DNA of 64,000 nt from JAJZRJ01 sp040757055 (GCA_040757055.1 JBFLXY010000008.1:62001-126000), one strand, 5' to 3'. Numbered from the stretch's first letter, positions 15,767-27,987 are shown. The notes: generated by a model not told the origin, from the sequence alone. Made by a program: numbers and translations.

Positions 15767-17555
15767 CCTGCCCCCCGGCCTGATCCTCCTGCTGGGCGCC
15801 CTCCTGGTCCCCCTTTTCCGGGGCCGGCTCAGAAACTGGTTCGTGATCCTCTTGCCGGCCCTGGCCTTCTGGCAGGTAAGCTGCCTGAACGAGGCGGCGG
15901 TGCTCAGCCTGCCCTTCCTCGATTTCGAACTCAACGTGCTGCGGGCCGACGTCTGGAGCAGGGCCTTCGGCTACATCTTCACCCTCAACGCCTTTGCCGC
16001 CTTCCTGTACGGCTCTTACCAGAAGAAGAGCACCGAGTTCGTGGCCGCCCTCCTCTACATCGGCAGCGCGCTCATGGTGGTCTTTGCCGGCGACCTCATC
16101 ACCATCTACCTCTTCTGGGAGGCCATGGCGGTCACCTCGGTCTATCTGGTCCTGGCCAGCAAGACCACCAAGGCCCTTGCCGCGGCCCGGCGCTATATCC
16201 TGGTCCATGTGGTGGGCGGCCTGGTGCTCCTGGCCGGCCTCGTTCTCCTCATCCACGATACCGGCTCCATCGCCTTTGCCGCCTTTGCCCGGGAAGGCGC
16301 CACCCCGGCCACCTGGCTCATCCTGATCGGCTTTCTCATCAACGCCGCGGCAGTGCCCTTTTCCTCCTGGCTGCCCGACGCCTACCCGGAGTCCACGGTC
16401 CTGGGCGGCGTGATTTTGAGCGCCTACACCTCGAAAACCGCGGTCTACACCCTGGTGCGCGGCTTTCCCGGCTGGGAGATCCTCATCGTCATCGGCTGCG
16501 CCATGACCCTCTACGGCATCATCTACGCGCTCCTCGAAAACGACATGCGCCGCATTTTGGCCTACTCCATCATCAACCAGGTGGGCTTCATGGTGGTGGG
16601 GGTGGGCATCGGCACGCCGCTTGCCCTGGCGGGCACCGTGGCGCACGCCTTCTGCCACATCATCTACAAGGCGCTCCTCTGGATGAGCGCCGGCGCCGTG
16701 CTCTACCGCACCGGACGGAGCAAATGTACGGAACTGGGCGGCCTCTACAACACCATGCCCTGGACCTTGATCCTGGGCGGGATCGGGGCTCTGGCCATCT
16801 CCTCGGTGCCCCTCACCTCGGGCTTCACCAGCAAGACCATCATCATCGCCGCAGCCGCCAACCAGCATCTCTTCTGGGCCTGGCTCATTCTGGAGATCGC
16901 CTCGGCCGGCGTCTTTCTCCATGCGGGCATCAAGTTCCCCTACTTCGTCTTCTTTGCCAAGGATTCGGGGCTGCGGCCAGCAGAGGCGCCCAAATCCATG
17001 CTGGCCGGCATGGGACTTCTCGCCTTCCTCTGCCTCTCTCTCGGCATGTTCCCGGAACGGCTCTACGACATCCTGCCCAACAGCGAGCTGGTCAAGGCCG
17101 CCATGCCCTATACCTTCAGCGACATCTACCTCCACCACTTCGGCCATGTGGTGACCCAGTCCCAGATGCTGATCTTCTCGGGGCTGGTCTTTTTCCTCTT
17201 CCTGCCGCTCTTGAAGCGCACCGACACCATCTCGCTGGATTTCGACTGGTTCTACCGCAAGGGCGGCGAACTCTTCTACCACTTCATGGACAGCATCCTG
17301 AACAGAATCAACCGCTGGACCAACGATACCGTGGCCCTCAGCTTCACCGCGACGCTCTCCCGCTATGTTAACGACGGCCCGGCGCGGCTCTGGCTCGTGG
17401 TGGTGAAGCCGCTCTGGCAGATGTCGAGGGTTCGAATCGAGGGGGCGGACGGTGCCGAGGCCCGCTTGCTGCGGCTTTTCCGCACGTCTGCCTTTTCCAT
17501 CGGCAGCGCCGCCATCTTTTCCATCGGCCTGCTGCTGATGCTGCTGCTGTTGTAA
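15744..17555 (+). CDS. Antiporter subunit D, third copy (NuoL/MrpD family, long form)
   Basis: A 603-residue membrane protein of the same proton-antiporter family, with FWEAMAVTSVYLVL (Glu), ARRYILVHVVGG, PFSSWLPDAYPESTV, and ENDMRRILAYSIINQVGFM, where the usual Lys is Arg. The helix AFCHIIYKALLWMSAGAV carries its Lys. The extension after residue 500 holds an amphipathic stretch and a final hydrophobic helix, reminiscent of the C-terminal arm of NuoL. It closes the operon; 28 bases separate it from the unrelated gspG gene. Confidence 0.87.
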   Translation: MTTLTINNLPPGLILLLGALLVPLFRGRLRNWFVILLPALAFWQVSCLNEAAVLSLPFLDFELNVLRADVWSRAFGYIFTLNAFAAFLYGSYQKKSTEFVAALLYIGSALMVVFAGDLITIYLFWEAMAVTSVYLVLASKTTKALAAARRYILVHVVGGLVLLAGLVLLIHDTGSIAFAAFAREGATPATWLILIGFLINAAAVPFSSWLPDAYPESTVLGGVILSAYTSKTAVYTLVRGFPGWEILIVIGCAMTLYGIIYALLENDMRRILAYSIINQVGFMVVGVGIGTPLALAGTVAHAFCHIIYKALLWMSAGAVLYRTGRSKCTELGGLYNTMPWTLILGGIGALAISSVPLTSGFTSKTIIIAAAANQHLFWAWLILEIASAGVFLHAGIKFPYFVFFAKDSGLRPAEAPKSMLAGMGLLAFLCLSLGMFPERLYDILPNSELVKAAMPYTFSDIYLHHFGHVVTQSQMLIFSGLVFFLFLPLLKRTDTISLDFDWFYRKGGELFYHFMDSILNRINRWTNDTVALSFTATLSRYVNDGPARLWLVVVKPLWQMSRVRIEGADGAEARLLRLFRTSAFSIGSAAIFSIGLLLMLLLL

Positions 17556-17583
17556 ACACCGCGCCACGCCGAAAGAGGAAACC

Positions 17584-18036
17584 ATGCGCACGGGCATCCG
17601 GTCACACACATCGCGGCAGGACAAGGGCCGCTACGCCGCGGAGCAGGGTTTTTCACTCATCGAACTGCTGGTGGTCCTGATCATCCTGGGGTTCATCGCC
17701 TCGCTGGCCGGCCCGCGCCTCTTCGGCAAGCTGGTGGGAGACCGGCAGGAGATCGCCAGGAGCCATATCGAGATGCTCACGGCGGCACTCGACGCCTACC
17801 AAAAGGATACCGGCCGCTATCCCGGCGAGGAGGAAGGATTGGGGGCCCTGATGCAGAACCCTGGGGTGAAGAAATGGGATGGTCCCTACCTCAAGAAAGA
17901 GGTGCCCCTCGACCCGTGGGGTTACCCCTACCACTACCGGAACCCCGGCCAGCATGGGCGGGTCGATATCTTTTCCTACGGCGGCGACAACAAGGCCGGC
18001 GGCGAGAAGGGCGACGCCGACGTCGGCAACTGGTAA
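17584..18036 (+). CDS. gspG: Type II secretion major pseudopilin GspG
   Basis: A 150-residue pseudopilin. A 22-residue basic leader ends at Gly, followed by the methylated Phe and GFSLIELLVVLIILG with Glu+5, the prepilin peptidase signature. The C-terminal part, KDTGRYPGEEEGLGALM through PLDPWGYPYHYRNP to FSYGGDNKAGG, is the conserved GspG calcium-binding beta region. GspG subunits polymerise into the periplasmic pseudopilus that pushes exoproteins through the outer-membrane secretin. No other gsp gene is nearby, which is unusual. GAGGAAACC precedes the ATG. Confidence 0.93.
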   Translation: MRTGIRSHTSRQDKGRYAAEQGFSLIELLVVLIILGFIASLAGPRLFGKLVGDRQEIARSHIEMLTAALDAYQKDTGRYPGEEEGLGALMQNPGVKKWDGPYLKKEVPLDPWGYPYHYRNPGQHGRVDIFSYGGDNKAGGEKGDADVGNW

Positions 18037-18039
18037 GGG

Positions 18040-18990
18040 TTAGGGCGTGGCCGGAGGGCCGCCCGCAAGAAGGTCCGCAAGCGTCCGCTCAACAACCGGG
18101 GCCAGCACGCTGCTGCCGCCCCGCACATAGAAAGGTGAGGCCGAGGACTTCATGACATGGCTGCCGCCCATGCCGCCCCCTTCGTCCCTGGCCCCGACCA
18201 CCAACGTCACCGTCCCGGTGGTGGTGGTGAGGGTGAGGGTGGCCAGCGGCTTGTCCAGGCCATATTCCTTTTTCGCCTCCCGGCCCAGATACTCGGTAAG
18301 CGCGATGCGGCTCACCGCCGCAAGGAATTCCTGCACCCTGGCCTGATCCAGTTGCAGGCCCGCACCGCTCTCGGCCGGCCGCCAGCCTTCGCCGCCCTTG
18401 GCCAGCCGGATGACGCCTCTTCGGTTGGCCAGATGGATCTCCCGCAACGCCTCCGGCGCCACCGCCACATACTCCCGCTGCCACCAGAACTTCTCGTCCG
18501 CCGGCAGCTGCCAGGCGGCCAGATCGCCCACCAGATAGATCGCGTCGTCGCCCTCGGCCCGCACATGGGTGGCGGTGTGATTGGGCGAGGTGCCGAGGTA
18601 AAGGATGCGCTCGCCCCCCGCCGCCAGGGTCAGGATAACCTTCTGGCCAAACTCCTTGCCCACCTGGAAACGGCTGTGCGCCTCCCTGGTCTGGGCCACC
18701 AGACGGTCGGAGCGCAGGCCGGCCAGGCGGGTCAGCAGATTCTCGATCTTGTCGCGGTCCGCCGGATACTGCGCCGGCGTATCGACGATCCAGCCCTGAC
18801 CCTGGCGCGCGACCGCCACAACCGCGCCATCCGGGGTGGCGACGGTGAGCCGCGCCACGGCCTCGGGCTTCAATCCCTCGAAAAAGACCTTGGTCGGGCC
18901 GCTTTGCTTCCGCGGCATGTACACAACGCCAATCACCACCACCTGGAGGCACAACAGGCCCAGCAGGATCAGATTCCGTTTGGTCAGCAT
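18040..18990 (-). CDS. DUF4340 domain protein of a gliding-type ABC system
   Basis: A 316-residue protein with one N-terminal membrane helix (about residues 6-24) followed by a soluble, probably extracytoplasmic domain. It shows the repeated pattern of DUF4340 proteins (VFFEGLKPEAVARLTV, WIVDTP, YLVGDLAAW). Function is unknown; DUF4340 genes regularly follow GldA/GldF/GldG-like ABC genes, as here. GAGGTG eight bases upstream supports the ATG at 18990 rather than one eight codons earlier. It lies 10 bases downstream of the permease-GldG gene and ends three bases from the convergent gspG stop. Confidence 0.8.
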   Translation of the reverse strand: MLTKRNLILLGLLCLQVVVIGVVYMPRKQSGPTKVFFEGLKPEAVARLTVATPDGAVVAVARQGQGWIVDTPAQYPADRDKIENLLTRLAGLRSDRLVAQTREAHSRFQVGKEFGQKVILTLAAGGERILYLGTSPNHTATHVRAEGDDAIYLVGDLAAWQLPADEKFWWQREYVAVAPEALREIHLANRRGVIRLAKGGEGWRPAESGAGLQLDQARVQEFLAAVSRIALTEYLGREAKKEYGLDKPLATLTLTTTTGTVTLVVGARDEGGGMGGSHVMKSSASPFYVRGGSSVLAPVVERTLADLLAGGPPATP

Positions 18991-19000
18991 GGGTGTCACC

Positions 19001-21870
19001 TCAGGAAACCACATCGTCGAGTTGCAGCGGCTGTTCCCGCTGGCGGCGGCGGTGGCCGTACCAGCTCACGCCAATGAGCGCCGCCAGGGCTAGGCCATAG
19101 TTGAACCATTCCCAGAAGGCCTGCTCCCGCCTCGGCATGGGGGAGAGCAGCCGGGTGTGGGAGCCGCGGGAGCGGATGGCGAGCAGGGCCTCGTCCTCCA
19201 CCGACCAGTCGACGATGTTCTGCACCAGGGCCAGGCTGTTCATGAAGCGCTCCTGGCCGGTGGCCTGGGCCATGGAGATGACCGCATCGCTCACGAACTC
19301 GGAGGAGCCCACCACCACCAGCCGGGCGCCGTCGGCCGACGAGGCCGCCAGCGGCGAGAGCGCCACCGGCTCGCTCGCCCCGGCCTTGCCCGGTTCCGCC
19401 TTGGGCGGCTGGCCGTGGCGCGGATCGGGACGGTCGGCGAAATAACTGGGAAAGGTGCCGGTGATGGCCACCGCCAGGGTCCGTTTCTGGACATCCTGCC
19501 CGACTGGGAAGCCATATTGCGGATAACGCCGGAAATCTGGCTGGATGCTCGCATCGCGGTAGAGCCAGGCCGAGGGGCTCGATTCCAGCACCACCAGCGC
19601 CTTGCGGCCGGCGAGCTTTTCCTGGTTGAGCGAGAGCGGCGAGGGCCAGTTGAGGGTCACCGCCGGCAGGTTGGCCACAATGGGACTCTGGCGGTTCATG
19701 CCGCTGGCCCGCACATCGACGAAAAAGGGGTAGGCGATGTGCTTGATCTCCTGGACCGTCACCCCGCCGATATCGCGATTGACCGGCACCGGAAAGGGCT
19801 CGTTCTGCCTGTCCATGACCAGGGTCTGGTCGATGGCCACGCCATAGTGGGCGAGCATCTCGTGGAGCCCGCCCTGCACCGGCTTGAGGGCCAGGTTCTG
19901 GGCCCCGGGGGGCAGGTCGAGCTGATAGGAGCCGCCGAGCACCACCACGCTGCCGCCCCGCATAAGGTACTGGTCCACGGCAAAGCGCTCCAGCTCGCTC
20001 ATCTGCTGGGGAGCAATGAGCAGCAGCACGTCGATGTCGCCGCCCACCGTACCGCCCATCAGGTTGACCGGCTCGATATTGTAGTTCTCCCGCAGCACCT
20101 GCTGGAACATCTGATGCTGCTGGCGCGGCTGGCCGAAGCCGCCGAAGTCGGGCCGCGGGGTCCAGACACCCACGGTCTTCAAAAAGCCCGAGGCAGTGCG
20201 CTTGATCGCAGCCTCGATCTCCTGGCGGATGGCCACGGCATTCATGTCCGCCGCCAGCGGAATCGCCTCGGTCGTGTCACCCACCTTGAGCAGCAGGGCG
20301 AGGTAAAAACTCTGCTCCGAGAGAAGCGAGGCGCGCAGGGGCTTGACCCCGAACTGCTGGCCCACCCCCTCGCGGCTGATGCCGGCCGCCGGATCGTCGG
20401 GGTCGATCCAGACGAGGTTCAGTTTGCCGCCCGCTTCTTTAGCCAGCCCCTCGGCAGCTTCGCGGATCTGGCCGGGCAGCCCGGCCACCGCCTTGGGCAG
20501 GGAGTTGGGGGTAATGATGGCGGTGAGGGTCAGCGGCTTTTCGGCCCGGGCAAAGACCGTATCGATGCCCTGGAAGCCGTGCACCACCTTTTTCACCGTG
20601 CGGGTCAGGTCGTATTCCAGGTTGCGCAGCCCCACCTCCATCTGGCCGTCGGGCCTGGGCCTGACCTCGATGAGGTCGTCAAAGCCCAGGGTCACGAACT
20701 GGTCGCCGTACTTGATGAGGATGTTGAAGTAGGAATTGACCACCGCCGCCTCGTAGCGGCCCGCCACCTGAAAGGGCACCGGCTTGATGTTGTAGAGCTG
20801 GTTGGCCTCGCTTTCGGCACCCTCGTCGTTGCGCGGGTCGATGAAGCTCACCCGCACCTTGCCCTTGCCGGCCACACCGTACTCCTGGAGCACGTCACGG
20901 ATCTGCGGCACCAAAGGGGCCAGGAGCGGATGGGTCTTCTCGCTGAAGTAACCGCGGATCACGAGGGGTTCCTGGAGTTGGCCCAGCTGCTGGCGGGTGA
21001 CCTGCGAGATGGAGAACCTGCGGTCCGCCGTGAGGTCGAGGCGCAGGGTGTGGACCGTATTGAGCCAGAGATTGGCGGCCAGCAGGTTGGCGCCCACCAG
21101 GAGGAGGGCGATCTTCACCTGGCGGCGGTGGCCGGCCGTGGCCGTGCCCTTGCTCCAGCGCTGGCTCTCCAGCGAGACCGTGTTGCACCACAGGAAGAAG
21201 AAGGTGAGGGAACCGTAGTACACCAGGTCGCGCAGGTCGATGACCCCGCGCTCGATGTTCGCAAAGCGGCTGCCGGTGCCCAAGGCCCGCAGCACCTCGC
21301 CGGCCTGGTTGCCGAAGAAGGTGGTGAGCCCGGCAGAGCCGAGGAGATAGCAGAGGCCGCAGGCCAGCACGGTGACCAGCAGGGCCACGATCTGGTTGTC
21401 GGTGCGGGATGAGACAAAGAGGCCGATGGCGATGTAGGCCGCGGCCATGAAGAGCACGCCGAGATAGCCGCCAATGACCGGCCCCCAGTCCAGGTTGCCC
21501 AGGAAGGAGACGGTGAGCGGCAGGCCGAGGGTAAAGGCCAGGGCCAGGCCAATGAGGGCGAGCACCGCCAGGAACTTGCCGGCCACCAGATGGCCGAGGC
21601 GCACCGGCAGGGTGAGCAGCACCTCAAGGGTGCCCATGCGCTGCTCCTCGCTCCATTGGCGCATGGTGAGCGCGGCGGAGAGGAAGATCATCAGGAGCGG
21701 CATCCAGCGGAAGAGGGGCCGGATGTCCGCCAGGTTGCGGGCAAAAAAGGTTTCGAGCCAGAAAAAGGAATAGAGGGCGGCGAGCAGGAAGGCGCCGATG
21801 AAGATCGGTGCCATGGGCGAACCGAAATAGGCCTTGAGTTCCTTCTTGGCCACGGCCAGCGATTGATGCA

Positions 21871-21874
<4 letters not shown>
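19001..21874 (-). CDS. ABC-2 permease fused to a GldG-like auxiliary protein
   Basis: A 957-residue fusion. Residues 1-240 form a six-helix ABC-2 permease (GldF-like), with RQWSEEQRMGTLEVLLTLPV as the coupling segment. Residues about 250-930 resemble GldG/ABC_transp_aux: a helix at about 253-273, then LRLDLTADRRFSIS, a large periplasmic domain, and a final helix near 923-940 followed by a basic tail. In Flavobacterium GldF and GldG are separate proteins needed for gliding; in non-gliding bacteria the substrate is unknown. The start overlaps the ATPase stop by four bases (ATGA). A second Met directly follows the first. Confidence 0.85.
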
Positions 21875-22806
<932 letters not shown>

Positions 22807-22818
22807 CATGCTCTCCGT

Positions 22819-22976
22819 TAGCAGTCCGCTGCAAAAAACCCTCCTGGTTTTTTGCAACCGTCGGTTGGCCAAGTGCGCTTTGGCCAACCTCGCGATTTTT
22901 TTGGCCCTTTCGGGCCGGCAAAATTCGGCACCACGTCCCTGTGGTGCCAACAGCCCGTTTTTCAATGGGCTGTTAG
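22819..22976 (-). repeat. Multi-hairpin element of five consecutive stem-loops with imperfect inverted ends
   Basis: In about 160 bases five near-perfect inverted repeats follow each other: arms 22831-22840/22846-22855 (10 bp), 22863-22872/22880-22889 (10 bp), 22903-22907/22912-22916 (5 bp), 22927-22934/22941-22948 (8 bp), and 22949-22959/22964-22974 (11 bp with one G-T pair). A small sixth stem (GCAG/CTGC, 22821-22832) lies at the left end. The outer ends TTAGCAGTCC and GGGCTGTTAG are imperfect inverted repeats that match at 7 of 10 positions, all differences being transitions. The element sits between htpG and the ABC ATPase gene, both leftward, and ends just before the ATPase ribosome-binding site. 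It may be a non-autonomous mobile repeat or a structured leader/processing RNA. Confidence 0.75.
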
Positions 22977-23005
22977 GGGAAGGGAAAAGCCGGTGGTGAC
23001 ACCGA

Positions 23006-24892
<1,887 letters not shown>

Positions 24893-24939
24893 GCAAATAC
24901 CTCGTGTCACAGGAATGGGTTGGCAAAAATGTGGGCCAG

Positions 24940-24967
24940 AAAGTAATCATTCCCGCTCTTCTGTCAA
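24940..24967 (-). promoter_or_regulatory. Candidate sigma-70 promoter of htpG
   Basis: On the minus strand a perfect TTGACA (complement of 24962-24967) is followed after 16 bases by TACTTT (24940-24945), about 50 bases before the start codon. No heat-shock-sigma or CIRCE-like element was noticed. Confidence 0.4.
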
Positions 24968-24991
24968 CCCCGGCGCCCTGTTTCTTGATGG

Positions 24992-25020
24992 TTTACAATG
25001 CCGCCCCGGTGTGGGATAAT
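24992..25020 (+). promoter_or_regulatory. Promoter of the HDOD gene
   Basis: TTTACA at 24992-24997, 17 bases, and GATAAT at 25015-25020; both hexamers match the sigma-70 consensus at five of six positions. The expected start near 25027 leaves a leader of about 38 bases. Confidence 0.65.
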
Positions 25021-25064
25021 GCGGCGTCACGATGGAGGGGTCATGGCAGCATGAAGGAGCAGCG

Positions 25065-25922
25065 GTGAACGTCGAACAGGAATACATCCGGGACATTGAA
25101 AAGCTGGCGCCCTGCCCGCAGGTGGCGCTGGACGTGCTGGCCATCGCCCACGAGCACGACTGCTCCATCTCGGTGCTGGCCGAGAAGATCGAACGCGACC
25201 CGAACCTCACCGCCAACATGCTGCAGATGGCCAACTCGGCCTACTTCGGCCACATGAAAAAGATCTCCTCGGTGAACGACATCATTGTCCGCCTCGGCAT
25301 CGAGAGCGTCAAGATCATCGCCATCACCAGCGCCTCTGTGGGACTGCTCAAGTCGGCGCAGGAAGCCTATGCCCTCACCAGCGGTCAGCTCTGGCAGCAC
25401 TCCTACGCCACCGCCATCCTCGCCTCCATCATCGGCCGCTACGCCAAGGTCAAGGACAGCCCCAGCCTCTACACCGCGGCCCTGCTCCACGACATCGGCA
25501 AGATGGTGCTGAACCGGCCCCTGCAGATCGAAAGCTACAACCACCCCGAGGTTCCGGCCGAAACCCCGCTCCTGGTCAGGGAGCAGCAGCTGCTCCACAC
25601 CGACCACGCCCGGGTGGGCATGGCGCTGCTGGAAAAATGGGGGTTACCGGAGGCGGTCTTTGTGCCGGTGGGGATGCACCACACCCTGGACCAGCCCCAG
25701 GCCCAGCGCGTACCCGCCAAGGTGATCCACCTGGCCAACGCCCTGGTCCATCTCACCTCCATCGACGAAGAGGCGGAAGGGGACTTCTTCTTCGATGTCC
25801 TGGCCTACGAAGACCGCAAGGAATCGCTGCCCGAGGTACCGCATTTCGAGGAGAACATGCGGATCATCATCGAGGAGTTCGTCGAGAAATACCAGGCCAC
25901 GGTGGCGGTCTACGTCCTGTAG
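25065..25922 (+). CDS. HDOD-domain signalling protein
   Basis: A 285-residue soluble protein. The HDOD domain spans about residues 10-210, with PNLTANMLQMANSAYFG near the start and AALLHDIGKMVLN in the middle, which still shows an HD-type His-Asp pair. HDOD proteins are non-enzymatic or weakly enzymatic regulators linked to c-di-GMP, chemotaxis and stress signalling. A GTG at 25065 with AAGGAG six bases upstream is the likely start; an ATG 11 codons upstream lacks such a site. The convergent neighbour is the REC-SBP-CheW gene, also a signalling protein. Confidence 0.88.
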   Translation: MNVEQEYIRDIEKLAPCPQVALDVLAIAHEHDCSISVLAEKIERDPNLTANMLQMANSAYFGHMKKISSVNDIIVRLGIESVKIIAITSASVGLLKSAQEAYALTSGQLWQHSYATAILASIIGRYAKVKDSPSLYTAALLHDIGKMVLNRPLQIESYNHPEVPAETPLLVREQQLLHTDHARVGMALLEKWGLPEAVFVPVGMHHTLDQPQAQRVPAKVIHLANALVHLTSIDEEAEGDFFFDVLAYEDRKESLPEVPHFEENMRIIIEEFVEKYQATVAVYVL

Positions 25923-25951
25923 GAACGCCCCCCTCTCTTCTTCCCACCCGA

Positions 25952-27880
25952 CTACATTGCTCCGGCCAGGTGCGCCATCTCGTCGGTGTGCATGAGCCGG
26001 TCGATGTCGAGGAGGATGGTCACCCCCTCCTTGAGCTTGGCCATGCCGAGGATCATGGCGGTATCGAGGCCGCCGCCGAAGGATGGGGCGTCTTCGACCT
26101 GCTCCTCTTTGATGTTGGCCACCTCGGAGACGGTATCCACGATGATGCCCATGAGGGTCGAGCCGCGCATGCCGGAAATCTCGACGATGATGATGCAGGT
26201 GCGGCTGGTGTGTTCCGCCTCCGCCATGCCGAACTTGAGCCGCAGGTCCATCACCGGGATCACCCGGTCGCGCAGGTTGATGACCCCCTTGAAGAAGGGC
26301 GGCATCTCCGGCAGTTCGTGGATGGGCAGGAGTCCGATGATCTCGCGCACGTCGAGGATGCCCAGGCCGTAGCGCTCCTCGCCCAGGCCGAAGACCAGAT
26401 ATTTGCCCTCCCGGGTGGCGAGCTTCTGCGACTCCTCGAAGGCCCGCAGTTTCTGGGCCGCACCGCCCGCCTCGCCGGCGCCGGTCTGGCGCTGAGTCCG
26501 CCGTGCGCCGCAGGCCTGGTCGGCAAAGCGGCTGTCGATGAAATCGGCCACGTTGATGGTACGGCCGATTTCCATCTTGTTCACCATATAGTCCTGGATG
26601 GTCTCCAGATCCTCGGCCACTGGGTAGAGGTCGTCGTAAGTGATGCCCTGCGGGTCGGAGAGCACCTGGCGCAGCAGGGCAGCCTCCAGCCCCAGCTTCT
26701 TCTGGGGGTCGAGGAAGGCCACGGCGATCTCTGAAGCCTGGTCGATGTTCTGGCCGATGAAGCGGCCGCTCTCCACCACCAGGTTGGTGAACTCCTGGAC
26801 CGCCTCGGGGTACTGGCGGATGACCTCCTCACGGAAGACCACCACGCAGCAGGGATGGTCCTGCCAGATCTCGCTGGAGAGAAACTGGCGCTCGGCGATC
26901 CCGGCGGCGATGGCCCGCGAGCCGATGGGTTCGGCCACCAGGAAGCCGCACGCCTCGGTATTCTCCTTCAGAAACTCCGGCATGGCGATGGGCGGCACCA
27001 CGTCGAAGAGCACGTTCACCGCCTCCTTGCCGGCCACCCCGGGCCGCAGCCCCATCTGGGTGAAGTACATGTGGGCCAGCATGTTGTGGATCGACATCTT
27101 GTGCGGGATGTAGAAGGTCTTGTGCTTGAAGAACTGCTGGTAAGGCTTGGCGTACTTGCCCGCCCGGTTGCGCACGCAGATGCTGCCGTTGCGGTGGGCA
27201 AAGAGCACCAGCCGGATCGGCACCTTGTAGCTGAAGAGGTCCATGGCCGCCGGGGCCAGGATGAAGGCGCCGTCCACCTCGCCTTTTTCCAGCGCCGCCT
27301 GCACCGGGTTCCAGCTCGGCATGCAGAGGGTCTCGAGAGAGAAACGGGCCGCCTGCCGCTCGCCGCTTTCCATCCGGTGTTTGAGCACGCCCAGGGCCAG
27401 ATGGTCGGTGATCTGGATGTGGGCCATCTTGAGATGGACCTTGCCCGAGCTTGAGACCTTGGGCCCCTCCTCTTTCCTGGGCGCCGCAGCCTTTTTGATG
27501 CCAAAGGCCTCGTCAATCGCCGCCTTCAGCTCGTCCGGGGTGAAGGGCTTCGCCACCACGCCGTTGGCGCCGCCCTCCTTGGCCTTGGCCACGTATTCCT
27601 TGTCGCCATGGCCAGTGGCCATGAGAAAGGGAATCGCCTGGAAGCGCGCATCGCTGCGCATCCACTGCACCAGGGCGTAACCGTCCCGGTTGGGCATGGC
27701 CCAGTCGCTGATGACGAGCTGGACATCGCCCTCGGCTTCAAGCCTGGCCACGGCGTCATCGCCATCCACCGCCTCGACGATGTTGGCAAAGCCGATCTGA
27801 TTGAGAATCCGGGCCTCCATTTTGCGCATGGTGCCGGCATCTTCGACGAGCAGTATCTTGATGGACGGATCAACGGGCAT
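25952..27880 (-). CDS. Response regulator - solute-binding - CheW fusion protein
   Basis: A 642-residue cytoplasmic protein of three domains. Residues 5-125 are a CheY-type receiver with ILLVED, phospho-acceptor Asp59 in VISDWAMPNRDG, Thr89 and Lys111 in AKPFTPDEL. Residues about 149-455 look like a periplasmic solute-binding domain of the NrtA/CmpA/NMT1 family (MPSWNPVQAALEKGEVDGAF, FLVAEPIGSRAI, WQDHPCCVVVFREEVI), yet no signal peptide is present. Residues 493-632 are a CheW domain (FGLGEERYGLGILDVREII, KGVINLRDRVIPVMDLR). The domain order suggests a soluble protein that reads a small ligand, is phosphorylated, and docks into a CheA array. AGGAGGTGA precedes the ATG. No other che gene is in the window. 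Confidence 0.85.
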   Translation of the reverse strand: MPVDPSIKILLVEDAGTMRKMEARILNQIGFANIVEAVDGDDAVARLEAEGDVQLVISDWAMPNRDGYALVQWMRSDARFQAIPFLMATGHGDKEYVAKAKEGGANGVVAKPFTPDELKAAIDEAFGIKKAAAPRKEEGPKVSSSGKVHLKMAHIQITDHLALGVLKHRMESGERQAARFSLETLCMPSWNPVQAALEKGEVDGAFILAPAAMDLFSYKVPIRLVLFAHRNGSICVRNRAGKYAKPYQQFFKHKTFYIPHKMSIHNMLAHMYFTQMGLRPGVAGKEAVNVLFDVVPPIAMPEFLKENTEACGFLVAEPIGSRAIAAGIAERQFLSSEIWQDHPCCVVVFREEVIRQYPEAVQEFTNLVVESGRFIGQNIDQASEIAVAFLDPQKKLGLEAALLRQVLSDPQGITYDDLYPVAEDLETIQDYMVNKMEIGRTINVADFIDSRFADQACGARRTQRQTGAGEAGGAAQKLRAFEESQKLATREGKYLVFGLGEERYGLGILDVREIIGLLPIHELPEMPPFFKGVINLRDRVIPVMDLRLKFGMAEAEHTSRTCIIIVEISGMRGSTLMGIIVDTVSEVANIKEEQVEDAPSFGGGLDTAMILGMAKLKEGVTILLDIDRLMHTDEMAHLAGAM

Positions 27881-27903
27881 GGGTCACCTCCTGAGGTCCT
27901 CCC

Positions 27904-27932
27904 ATCATAGTGCAACTTGTCCCTGGACACAA
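27904..27932 (-). promoter_or_regulatory. Promoter of the REC-SBP-CheW gene
   Basis: Minus strand TTGTGT (complement of 27927-27932), 17 bases, then TATGAT (27904-27909), about 24 bases before the ATG at 27880. Confidence 0.5.
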
Positions 27933-27987
27933 GCGGAGCGCGCTCCCGGCGCGAATCCCCTTAAAAAACGGGGCGTTTCTTTTCCGT

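Noticed and set aside
22808..22999. A 63-codon open frame through the hairpin element
   Set aside because: The region is dominated by inverted repeats, and the frame is open on both strands; structure explains it better than coding.
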